This document shows positions 44,891-53,441 of a DNA stretch of 64,000 bases, one piece after another. The position numbers were made by a program, and so were the translations under genes. The stretch lies in assembly GCA_010672585.1 (NCBI GenBank), contig JAAHGF010000008.1:630998-694997 (forward strand). Reading direction: 5' to 3'. This DNA comes from Okeania sp. SIO1I7. GTDB taxonomy: Bacteria; Cyanobacteriota; Cyanobacteriia; Cyanobacteriales; Microcoleaceae. The stretch's first letter is position 1. Each line of letters begins with the position of its first letter. Under the pieces are notes generated by a model. It was not told the origin of the DNA, ran no database searches, and saw nothing but the letters and a program-made list of their open reading frames with translations.

Positions 44891-45553
44891 ATTTACACTA
44901 TCAATTTAGGACTACAAAAAAAGGTTTCCTGTAATTGAATCTTGAAGAGATAATTACTATGAAAAAACCTGATATGAGTTATTTTGTCATGGTTATTTTA
45001 AGAGAAGTATATACAATTTATAAATTTTGGTTAAAGGAAGATTAAAAGGAACATTAATTTTATAAAAAAATTGAATATTTAGAAGATATTTTCGCGAAGA
45101 ATAAAAATAATATTAAAAAAAAATAGATTCTGCTATAAATGATAAGATTACTAAATTTAGTAAAAATTAATAAGTTTTCCTTCTTTCAAATATTAAATAA
45201 ATATAAATTTTACAGTAGTTTTCTGTTTAAAAAAGAAGTAATTATAAATTAATTCTTAGATTCCGCTACCATGTTTACGAAGAAGTAAAAATATCACGAT
45301 TATCTGAAGCTACAGGATAAAAAAAAGCCAGCCTCTATCATAATTTTCAATGAGGTAAAGAAGAAATTGTAGAAGCAGTTTTAGAATATATTGGTGAACA
45401 GTGGAAGCATCTTGCTACCGTGCCAGTTATTACTTTTTGCTGTATACGATTACTATGCAGTACTACTAATTTATAGAACCCATTTGGTATCTATGCGATC
45501 GCTGAGTAGTTTCTACGGAGTATAGCAGAAAAAAGAAATAAAATTGTACCATT
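44891..45553. other. spacer with tetR fragment
   Basis: AT-rich and without a gene except the tetR fragment listed separately. It probably holds the promoter of the PhoX-like gene near 44891-45000. Confidence 0.5.
45262..45405 (+). pseudogene. fragment of the tetR gene
   Basis: ATCACGATTATCTGAAGCTA, AAGCCAGCCTCTATCA and AGCAGTTTTAGAATATATTG match 41508-41620. An in-frame TAA replaces the Leu codon after ATG-like ACAGGA, and other changes break the frame. A duplicated and decayed piece of the HTH region. Confidence 0.85.
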
Positions 45554-45646
45554 ATGACTTACGCACCTGCAAGGTATTTTCGTCATTGCGACTGATAGGG
45601 AAGCAATCTCAAATCCTAGTTTTTCCTACCTCATGCGTAGGTCCTG
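45554..45646. mobile_element. miniature element, GGACTTACGCA family, copy 3 (inverted)
   Basis: GACTTACGCACCTGCAAGG to CTCATGCGTAGGTCCTGA is the reverse complement of the 9389 and 41319 elements (interior TTCGTCATTGCGAC, GGAAGCAATCTCAAATCC). Confidence 0.83.
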
Positions 45647-45799
45647 ACCATTTCTGAATAGTAATGGTATGTTTGATTGCCATCTCACCACTTCCTACCT
45701 TCTCATTACAAAGATATATAACAAACTTTTTGAAATTTGGTATTAATATAACATACTAAAATTTTTGCTACGGAAAATAGGTACTGGAAAACCAACGAT

Positions 45800-47092
45800 C
45801 TATCTTGAAAGAAAGAAAGAAAGGTCAATTCTACCGAAATTTGTACTGAGTGCTATTTGCATATTTTCCAAAACTTTAACTAACCATTGAACTTTGTTTT
45901 GTGTAGAAAATTCGTAGTGCTTAAACAAGAATGCAAATCGTTTCTCTAAGTTAGGTCTAACTTGTTGACAAACTAATAATATTTTTAGTAATAATCCTGT
46001 TGTAATTACAGGGCCTAAATTACCAATTAGATTAATAAAAAAGAAATGTTGTGGCTGCTTTGGACTATGCAAAATTAAAAAACTTAATAATTGATTGCAG
46101 GTCTTCATCATTAAAGATTCATTTAAGAGCTGCTCATCACTATCAGACATAATATTTTGTAAATAGTTGTAGAGTTTATTCTTAAATTTAACTTGAATCC
46201 GATGAGATTCAACATCAAAGGATGTACTTAGGTATTCATAAAAACTGTCTTTAAAAAGGTGATATGATTGGGGAACTGTGGTATAAGCTAAAAACCGTTT
46301 AGCATAATCTCGATAAGTTTCATTACCTTCTACTTTACCCACAAATTGTTTGATAGATAATAATAGTTCGTCATTAGACAATAAGGTAGGATTTTTAGCA
46401 GATGTAGACTTTTTAACTTGACTAAGTTGTAGTCTAGCTTGGTGACTAACATAATGGGATAAATCTATTTCGTATTTTTGCTGTTTTTCGACTTGCATTT
46501 TTCTGATAGCTTGTTGATGTTCTTTACTGCTATTTGGACTCATTAATAAATATTTATATAAATAAGGATAGTGGGAATTAAGATTTTTTAAAGGTTGATT
46601 TAAAGGATCGTTAGTATTATTTGCAGATGATATATTTATCACTTCAACCATCCGTTTTAAACTCAAATATTCTTGACTATGAGTAAAACAGTTGACAAGT
46701 TCTAACATTTTTTTTGTTTCGCCAGAACCGTAATAGTAAGACTCAGATTTATCAATTGCTTGCTCAAATAAATTCATCAGTTGTTTTAAAGCATTTTTTT
46801 TGTCTTGAGGTAGTTGCTGATGATTAATCAATATATAACAGCAACGATTCAGGATGTAGTTAAATTTTGCTTCGGATTCAGGTAGTTGTATGATTTTCTT
46901 CAGTGCTGTAGATATTTCGGGAATTTGGTATGGAGAACATTGAATAAATAGTATCCGAAATCTATCAATTATTTGATCGATTGATTCAGTTAAAACCAAT
47001 TCCAAAAAGTGATGATAAATCTTTTGTTCTTCTTGACAGATTTGTTGATAATCAGAATCTGTAGTGATGAATTTTTTTCCTGTAGATTTCAT
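45800..47092 (-). CDS. hypothetical helical protein (430 aa)
   Basis: A 430-aa, Leu/Lys/Gln-rich, mainly helical protein that I do not recognise. It has no signal peptide, and a possible amphipathic or membrane-near helix at about 355-385 (FFFINLIGNLGPVITTGLLL). Long helices such as YEIDLSHYVSHQARLQLSQV and a coiled-coil tendency suggest a scaffold. The ATG follows GAGAGGCAAATTTCT with GAGAGG about 10 bp upstream. It is flanked by long spacers and stands alone. Composition agrees with the surrounding chromosome, so recent transfer is not evident. Confidence 0.7.
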   Translation of the reverse strand: MKSTGKKFITTDSDYQQICQEEQKIYHHFLELVLTESIDQIIDRFRILFIQCSPYQIPEISTALKKIIQLPESEAKFNYILNRCCYILINHQQLPQDKKNALKQLMNLFEQAIDKSESYYYGSGETKKMLELVNCFTHSQEYLSLKRMVEVINISSANNTNDPLNQPLKNLNSHYPYLYKYLLMSPNSSKEHQQAIRKMQVEKQQKYEIDLSHYVSHQARLQLSQVKKSTSAKNPTLLSNDELLLSIKQFVGKVEGNETYRDYAKRFLAYTTVPQSYHLFKDSFYEYLSTSFDVESHRIQVKFKNKLYNYLQNIMSDSDEQLLNESLMMKTCNQLLSFLILHSPKQPQHFFFINLIGNLGPVITTGLLLKILLVCQQVRPNLEKRFAFLFKHYEFSTQNKVQWLVKVLENMQIALSTNFGRIDLSFFLSR

Positions 47093-47912
47093 AGAAATTT
47101 GCCTCTCTCAAAAAATAACGTTATTAGCAATTAGCTATAATATACACTACCAATTAATTATTGCTTAGAAAGTTAGGTTTGTGACTGGATAGTTTTAGAT
47201 ATTGTATTATGTACCTCTATCACAGGCCTTCACTCCAGTTGTAAAAGTGTACCATTAGCTTGTATCCTCAACATATTCTTATTATTAATGTATTGATGGA
47301 TGAGGAGGGATAATGTGTATCAATTGTCACAAAAAATTCTGCTGCTGTTCTGAGCGTGCAAAAAAATACACATTGACTAACTTGGTATTACATTTGGTGT
47401 TTTTTTCAAGACTAAATTAGCAATAAAATGCTTTTTTTGCCACTTCGATTATTTGTTGGACGAAAAGGATTATTTTTTCCGCTAATACTGATGTTGCCAA
47501 AAAATTGGAATTGATTGAAAATTTTTGGATTTTCTTGAGATGATTTACTATGAGATTGGTTTTGAGAATTAATTGCTAATTTTCCCCTCCTAGGTCGATA
47601 TTTTAGTTGTGGTTTATCTGACTCTGGAATATTTAAATCAATAAACTAAATCCTATTAAATTAGTTTAATATTATACCAATTCCCATGCATTAATGCTAT
47701 AATTTAGGTAACACTTCAGTTATTAAATAATTAACACAAGCCTTATCACCTTTTTGCTAATTAGCAGCCTAGTTAATGTTAATTATTCTTATGTAGGGGC
47801 GAACGGCTGTTCTCCTGTAGGGACGCCCTTATGCAACGTCCCTACCTACTCCCCTACTCAAGAAAATGTAGAAAAGTTTTTGAGAAATGGTATTACTGCT
47901 GCACCATAACTA
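47093..47912. other. spacer with a possible minus-strand gene remnant
   Basis: At 47412-47645 the minus strand reads IDLNIPESDKPQLKYRPRRG, KLAINSQNQSHSKSSQENPK, then IFNQFQFFGNISISGKNNPF and RPTNNRSGKKSILLLI-stop with no good start codon; it may be a 5'-truncated gene. TTATATGCAACGTCCCTA-type hairpin repeat is at about 47818-47845. The rest has nothing recognisable. Confidence 0.4.
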
Positions 47913-48132
47913 GGGTTTGCTGAAAAAGTCTTTTAGTAGGAGACAGGAGACAGGAGAAATGGGAATTATAGAGGAGGTAGTCGGAAAAATTGTTCCTTGA
48001 TTTTTCTGCCATAATAGTCCCAAAATACTAGCATGCATGAGCTTTTTGAGCCGAAAAGCTGGCACTTTTTAAAGGCAAAAAAAGGCAGCAAACCAATATC
48101 AGTCAATGCTTTGATATTTAATCAGCAAGCCC
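47913..48132. mobile_element. miniature element, GGGTTTGC family, copy 4
   Basis: 220 bp from GGGTTTGCTG to CAGCAAGCCC, flanked on both sides by TAACTA, a 6-bp target duplication. Interior as in copies 1 and 3 (GAGGAGGTAGTCGG, CTAGCATGCATGAGC). This is the shortest copy and lacks the GC-rich hairpin. Confidence 0.88.
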
Positions 48133-48306
48133 TAACTATTAACCTGTCATTGCGAGGGAAAAAATAAGCATTTGAACTACTAAACTAGCATTACTTTAAT
48201 ATCTGGAAAAATAGTTTTTCTGCGTCCGCCATGACCAGAGTGCAGTCAGCCTAATTATTCTTAGGATAGGATAGGTAGAGCAATAGCGAAACCCATCAAT
48301 CTCTTT

Positions 48307-48678
48307 CTAAGGATTAGGGCGAACACTAACATTAAGAATCACCTTGCCATTCGGATCGATAACTTCTAATTGATAGTTACCATTGTCAAGTGGAGACATT
48401 TTATATTGATAGTTACCATTTTTCCAGATGTAGTGACCATCTTGATAATCAGAAGCCAGAGCAATTTCAATACATTGTTTTTTACGATCGCATCCTTTGT
48501 AAGAAGCATTTTTACCAATGCCTGTAATTGTTATGGTATAGTCGTTACCTGTATATATTGATGGGCTATGATTTAGATAGGGTAGACGAATTTGGAGAAG
48601 GGATAGTAGAAATTGGAGATCCAGCCTGCTTTGGTTGTGGTACACCGTCACATAAACGGCGATCGCTATCCTGAACAT
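48307..48678 (-). CDS. beta-rich C-terminal domain, possibly split from the caspase gene
   Basis: The 123-aa frame overlaps the end of the 48566 gene by 113 bp. Its first 40 residues are antisense-like noise; the credible part starts near SPSIYTGNDYTITITGIGKN and continues CDRKKQCIEIALASDYQDG, then YQYKMSPLDNGNYQLEVIDP and NGKVILNVSVRPNP. This is a compact beta domain like tails found on cyanobacterial caspase-like proteins. It may have been joined to the caspase protein through its Pro/Ser linker before a frameshift near 48566. As an independent gene its start is unclear. Confidence 0.45.
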   Translation of the reverse strand: MFRIAIAVYVTVYHNQSRLDLQFLLSLLQIRLPYLNHSPSIYTGNDYTITITGIGKNASYKGCDRKKQCIEIALASDYQDGHYIWKNGNYQYKMSPLDNGNYQLEVIDPNGKVILNVSVRPNP

Positions 48679-51600
48679 TGGGGTGACTTTCTAGATAGTC
48701 ACGGACCCAGTTACACCCTTTCTCTCTCAGTTCATCTAATCCTCCTATACGCCATAACTTTGCATTTCCGGATGTGTCAAGAGTAGCTAGTAAGCTGCCA
48801 TCAGCACTCAGACTTATACTTGTAACTTTACTTTGATGCCCATTTTCAAAAGCAGTCAATAATTTTCCTGACATATCCCATACATAGGTATAACCCTTCT
48901 CCTCCATATTAGAACCATTATCCTCCAAATAACGCCGCTCCCGCTCCGTACCAACGACTAAGCTACCCCTGGTACTAAAACCGATACTATTAAATTGGCC
49001 CCTAAATCTGTACTTACCACTCTTAAACTTAACTAACTCCTCACCAGAGTCGAATTCTCTTAAAAAGATATTACCTAGTTCTACATAGGCCTCCTTGAAA
49101 GGATTCTGCGCCACTAATAGCTTGCCATCAGATCTAAAAGTGATGTCACCCCTTTTTTTCTTAGGTTCACTTTCCCAGATTTTACTGTTCAAATTCAACT
49201 GATGGAGAGTACCACTGTTATGCTCATGAGTCTCTACATCTAAAGTACTACCGTTCTCCACAGCAGCCAATTGTGTACCATCAGAGTTAAAAATAAGCTG
49301 GCTAATTGTTTTATTAAAATTTTTAGATTTATACAACTCATTGCCATTTAAATCCAATAAGCGAATCGTATTATCTTGACCAACAGCAGCCAATTGTGTA
49401 CCATCAGGGCTAAAAATGATTTGCCTGATTTTTGTTTGAATATTTGAAAATCGCTTCAACTCCTTACCCTTCAAATCCAACAGACGAATAGTGTCATCAC
49501 TTCCGACAACAGCGAGTTGCTCACCATTGGGACTGATGCTGATACTTTTTAAGTTCGGAATTAGCTCTAACTCCTCTAATGGCTTCTTATCTAGTTTCCA
49601 CCAGACTAGGGTATTGTCATCACCTAAACTAGCAAGTTGTCTGCCCTTCGACGAGCTAGAAATCACCTCACGAATACCACCTTGATGCCCTTTCAGTTCA
49701 AATTCCAAGGCATTTGACAAAGAGTCAGGAATCAGATATGGTTTATCATAAACACTAATAATACCCTCACTATATTGCCCAGTAATCAGACGACCTTCGG
49801 TATCAAAAATGATACTGTTAACTCCACCTATGGATTTAAAATTATCCCAAGTATTACTATCTAAACTGCCAAAGTAGCCAACGCTTATATCCTCTCCAAA
49901 CGATCCTGCTAAGTGTTTACCATTAGGACTAAAAACTAGATTGCTTGCGAGGTTATTAGAATTTTTAAACTCTGCCAACTGATTACCACTCCTGTAGTCC
50001 GACAAGCTGAGGGTATTGCGAGATGCCTTAGCTACTACTAGCTGGTTATTGGAGTTAAAGCTAATACTATTGAAATTGCCTTCCTGTTTCAATAGCAGTT
50101 TCGGTTTATCTGCTGTTTCCCACAGGCAAATAGTAGTGGGATTGTAACCTTTACTAGCTACAAGTTTTTTGCTATCAGGACTGAAACTAATATATTTTGT
50201 AAACCCTGAAATACAGTCTGTAAGCTGGCGTGGATCTTCCTGTTTTCCTTCTAAGTTCCACAGGCGAACAGTCCCTTGCTGGTCAGTTGTTGCTAATAAG
50301 CGACTATCGGGACTGACATCAAGTTCTACTTTACCCTCATGTCCTGAAAATACTTTGGGTAGTGGTGTGCCTTTGAAGTCTTGTAAGCGGACAGTACCAT
50401 CCTCTGCTGTAGCAATCATTAAGGTACCATCAGGCTTAAAAAACATCTTCTTAAAACCTTGAGGCATTTCTCTTCGCTTATATTCTCTAGTTGAATAGAA
50501 TACCTTTCGCAAAGTTTGTAACACTTGAGGTTGAAGCTTACTGTCTGGCTTGAATAAAGATAAGTACCAAGGCCAGTCTTGAAGAGATTTCGCTGCCCGT
50601 AAACTGGCAAGCAAAGCTTCTAAATCTTGACCTGACTGGAAGTTTGCTTCTGCGGCTTGCCGAGCAGACTGAATTTGACCGCTCAGAGCATCTCTCTGAC
50701 CAATCAAAGAGAATACCAAACCTGCACCTAACCCCAACATAACAGCGATCGCCACACCCCAATTGCGACGAGTATTAAAGTTTTTTCGCCTGACACTGCG
50801 CTGCACAAACTCAGTTTCTACATTATTCAGCCAGTTATCATCCGATTTAGATACCTTTTTCAACAAATCCAGACGAGGGTTATTATGCCAAAGAAACCTT
50901 TTCTGTTTCCTTTGTTTGGTTTCCCACTCTCGTGCCGCCGGAGTTAACTGCCGTTGTAGAACTAAACCTTCCTCATCCTGCTGCTTCCACTCCAATAACT
51001 TTTTCCAACCCCGCACTAAAGCATCATGGGCAGGTTCAACATAGGAATTCCCATCCGCATCTTTTCCTGTAACCAGTAACCGTGCTTCGGTAAAACGCTC
51101 AATCACTTCTTTAACTAAACCATTTTTCTCTGGCGGATATTCTAGTTCCACTAACGAGACTCGCCTGCGAGCTAATTCCCCTCCCCCCAGAGCAACCATC
51201 CGCAGCATCACATGACGGATCACTTGCTCATAATCCGAATTCTGATTAACTAGCGAATGATACTCCTCATCCGCCCTTTTAGTGAGTGATTGCATTACTC
51301 CTCCTAAGTCTTGATAATCTGATTGAATCATTGTCCGCTCAAGAATTTCTCCTTTAATTTCTTCCTGTCGTTGTCGCTCTAAATACTTGAGATAAAGTTC
51401 GCTCAAGACAAAAGAAAGTAGGGGCAATGCTCCTGGCATATATGCCACTTCATCAATTAATTGTTCGACAAGTTCCTCGGACTCAAAAAACATCACCCGT
51501 ACTTCTGCGGGTTTCTCAATGACTTCTCGCAGTTCTGCTCGTGTCATTGCTGGGACAATAAACCGTCCGCTTTGCCAAGGATTTTTTAGCTCAGTCTTTT

Positions 51601-53032
51601 TGAGGCGATAGTCTTCAGGGATCAACTCTATGGCTGCATCTCTAATTTGGGGTTCAAAGTCAGAACGTAGAGTTAAGACTACTCGTAATTTATCCCGATG
51701 GGCATCAATTGCTGTCAGTATCTGTTGGAAAAACTGCTGGCGTTCATCCTCATCTTGACAGAGGGTGATAATTTCTTCGCTTTGGTCAATCAACAGTAAT
51801 AACTTCGAGTTGGGGTTGTTTTTCGCCCAAACATCAATGCTGTTCGCCAGAGTTGGCTGTGGATTTTGGACTGTTACTTCTGGAAATTGGGCTTTCAATC
51901 CATTATTTAACGCCAGTAAGGGAGTCTCACCGGGACGGATGGGAGGCAAAAGACACCATTCCTCGGTCGTTTCTTTCCGCAGTTTAGGAATTAATCCGGC
52001 TTTCACCAAACTAGATTTACCGGAACCGGAAGCACCCAACACTACTGTCAGAGCACAAGTTTTGACAAAATCTTGTAACTTTGTTACCAGTTCAGTTCGA
52101 CCGAAAAATAGTTGGCTGTGTTTCTCATCAAAAGATTCCAAACCTCGGTAGGGATTTTTGGAGGCATCTAACAGGGGTGCAGGTTCTAATTTTTCTCGGA
52201 CAAAACCAGGTAAAGTAAAAATAAACTCCCCTCGGTCATGCTTTTGTAACGGCCAAAGTCCAGCGGTTTGTAATTCACTACAGCCATCTTTAGCCATCAA
52301 GTTATCCCGCAGATACAGATAAAGTTCTGGGGCTGTAATTACCCCATCCCCAGTCAAATCTGCCTTCATATCTTTCAAACCATTAATCAAAGCTCTAGCA
52401 AAAGGGGAATGAAGAGAATCGGGTGCTATTCCGCGCTCATCAGTATAGTCTAAAGCTTCTTGATTATGAGCTGCAGAGGTAATAGCTTGCCAAGCTGGAT
52501 ACCGGATAAAGTGGTCATAACGCTCTCGGTGAATGGTTTCAAAAGCTGGAATCAAATTTCGATGACTTGACCAGCGAAAGTTCCCGGCAAAGCAACAGTC
52601 TAAAACGACCAATAAATGATGACATTCAAGTTGAGACAGTGCTTCATTTAGCTTTTTCATGGGAAGATAAGTCTGCCACTCTCCTAACTGAGCATCTTGA
52701 GGAATAATTGCTCCGGCTGGCCCTTCTTCACTATTACGGGCAATACCATGTCCAGCAAAGTAGAAGAGGAGGCGATCGCCTTGTGTTGGCTTAATTTCCT
52801 TGGGCAGGGTTTCAAATAAGAGTTGATTGAGTTGTGTCAATGTCGCTTCCTGATGATTTGGAAATAGGCGAATGACTTGCTGATACTCGTACTCTTGTTC
52901 TAACAGGTCTGCGATGGCTCTGGCATCATTGACGGCGGTTTTTAGGGGGTGAATGCCATTTTGATAATTGTTGATGCCGATCACAACTGCGATGTTGCGA
53001 TTAAAATTTGTTCTGTCTAGACTCCAATTCAT
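48566..53032 (-). CDS. caspase-like (C14) / STAND NTPase / WD40 protein A
   Basis: This 1488-aa protein has a caspase-like domain (1-275) with His95 in FAGHG and Cys147 in LDCCFAG. An EF-hand-like LTGDGVITAPELYLYL follows at about 225-240. The nSTAND ATPase starts with NPYRGLESFDEKHSQLFFGR and has Walker A GASGSGKSSLV (333-343) and Walker B LLLLIDQSEEI. A single membrane helix is seen in NWGVAIAVMLGLGAGLVFSL, followed by divergent WD40 repeats. Such proteins sense a ligand with the WD40 part, oligomerise via STAND and activate a protease: a signalling or cell-death role. A near-identical N-terminal half is in the neighbour at 53442. No strong ribosome-binding site is seen. Confidence 0.93.
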   Translation of the reverse strand: MNWSLDRTNFNRNIAVVIGINNYQNGIHPLKTAVNDARAIADLLEQEYEYQQVIRLFPNHQEATLTQLNQLLFETLPKEIKPTQGDRLLFYFAGHGIARNSEEGPAGAIIPQDAQLGEWQTYLPMKKLNEALSQLECHHLLVVLDCCFAGNFRWSSHRNLIPAFETIHRERYDHFIRYPAWQAITSAAHNQEALDYTDERGIAPDSLHSPFARALINGLKDMKADLTGDGVITAPELYLYLRDNLMAKDGCSELQTAGLWPLQKHDRGEFIFTLPGFVREKLEPAPLLDASKNPYRGLESFDEKHSQLFFGRTELVTKLQDFVKTCALTVVLGASGSGKSSLVKAGLIPKLRKETTEEWCLLPPIRPGETPLLALNNGLKAQFPEVTVQNPQPTLANSIDVWAKNNPNSKLLLLIDQSEEIITLCQDEDERQQFFQQILTAIDAHRDKLRVVLTLRSDFEPQIRDAAIELIPEDYRLKKTELKNPWQSGRFIVPAMTRAELREVIEKPAEVRVMFFESEELVEQLIDEVAYMPGALPLLSFVLSELYLKYLERQRQEEIKGEILERTMIQSDYQDLGGVMQSLTKRADEEYHSLVNQNSDYEQVIRHVMLRMVALGGGELARRRVSLVELEYPPEKNGLVKEVIERFTEARLLVTGKDADGNSYVEPAHDALVRGWKKLLEWKQQDEEGLVLQRQLTPAAREWETKQRKQKRFLWHNNPRLDLLKKVSKSDDNWLNNVETEFVQRSVRRKNFNTRRNWGVAIAVMLGLGAGLVFSLIGQRDALSGQIQSARQAAEANFQSGQDLEALLASLRAAKSLQDWPWYLSLFKPDSKLQPQVLQTLRKVFYSTREYKRREMPQGFKKMFFKPDGTLMIATAEDGTVRLQDFKGTPLPKVFSGHEGKVELDVSPDSRLLATTDQQGTVRLWNLEGKQEDPRQLTDCISGFTKYISFSPDSKKLVASKGYNPTTICLWETADKPKLLLKQEGNFNSISFNSNNQLVVAKASRNTLSLSDYRSGNQLAEFKNSNNLASNLVFSPNGKHLAGSFGEDISVGYFGSLDSNTWDNFKSIGGVNSIIFDTEGRLITGQYSEGIISVYDKPYLIPDSLSNALEFELKGHQGGIREVISSSSKGRQLASLGDDNTLVWWKLDKKPLEELELIPNLKSISISPNGEQLAVVGSDDTIRLLDLKGKELKRFSNIQTKIRQIIFSPDGTQLAAVGQDNTIRLLDLNGNELYKSKNFNKTISQLIFNSDGTQLAAVENGSTLDVETHEHNSGTLHQLNLNSKIWESEPKKKRGDITFRSDGKLLVAQNPFKEAYVELGNIFLREFDSGEELVKFKSGKYRFRGQFNSIGFSTRGSLVVGTERERRYLEDNGSNMEEKGYTYVWDMSGKLLTAFENGHQSKVTSISLSADGSLLATLDTSGNAKLWRIGGLDELREKGCNWVRDYLESHPNVQDSDRRLCDGVPQPKQAGSPISTIPSPNSSTLSKS

Positions 53033-53055
53033 TGCTTGTGCTCCAAATTACTATT

Positions 53056-53145
53056 AGGACTTACGCAGATACGCTATATATAGTACTCATAACTATTGTC
53101 CAATAGTTACTGGACTCTATACACAGTGTCTTTGCGTAAGTCCTG
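53056..53145. mobile_element. miniature element, GGACTTACGCA subfamily 2, copy 2
   Basis: About 90 bp from AGGACTTACGCAGATACG to CTTTGCGTAAGTCCT, near-identical to 18600-18688, including CTATATATAG and the CTATTGTCCAATAG palindrome. It lies about 20 bp upstream of the start of caspase protein A, so within its promoter region. Confidence 0.88.
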
Positions 53146-53184
53146 ACTATAAGTTCAAGGAATCATACGGATACCAACTCTCTA

Positions 53185-53268
53185 TTACTTTGGACTGCTT
53201 AAGATCGACTTGAAAAGCGCTGTAATTTCTTCTTTAGATAAATTAATAGGAAGATTTGTTGGTTTCAT
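53185..53268 (-). CDS. small peptide gene (27 aa)
   Basis: ATG at 53268 with AGGAG eight bases upstream opens MKPTNLPINLSKEEITALFK then SILSSPK-stop. The strong ribosome-binding site and non-repetitive sequence support translation, although GAAATTACAGCGCTTTTCAA is also part of an interspersed repeat (see 26280), so the end may be repeat-derived. It lies between the two caspase-STAND genes on the same strand. Function unknown. Confidence 0.45.
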   Translation of the reverse strand: MKPTNLPINLSKEEITALFKSILSSPK

Positions 53269-53294
53269 GGTTAAAACTCCTGATGGATAATTTT

Positions 53295-53440
53295 TCGAGT
53301 TTCAGATTTAAGAGGGGTAAGATTCCAAGTGTTCGATAGCTGTATCAAAATTACCATTGCTTATCGCTTCCACTCCAGCTTGTTTATCGAGATTTGTGAG
53401 AATTGGGACTAGGATTTTTTCCCTATACTGATTTTCTGCG
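53295..53440 (-). pseudogene. 5'-truncated gene remnant between the caspase genes
   Basis: The frame INAENQYREKILVPILTNLD then KQAGVEAISNGNFDTAIEHL and ESYPS-stop follows and overlaps the stop of protein B. It resembles a linker followed by the first TPR-like helices of cyanobacterial ligand-binding or TPR proteins that often follow STAND genes. No start codon; it is probably a deletion remnant. Confidence 0.45.
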
Positions 53441-53441
53441 T

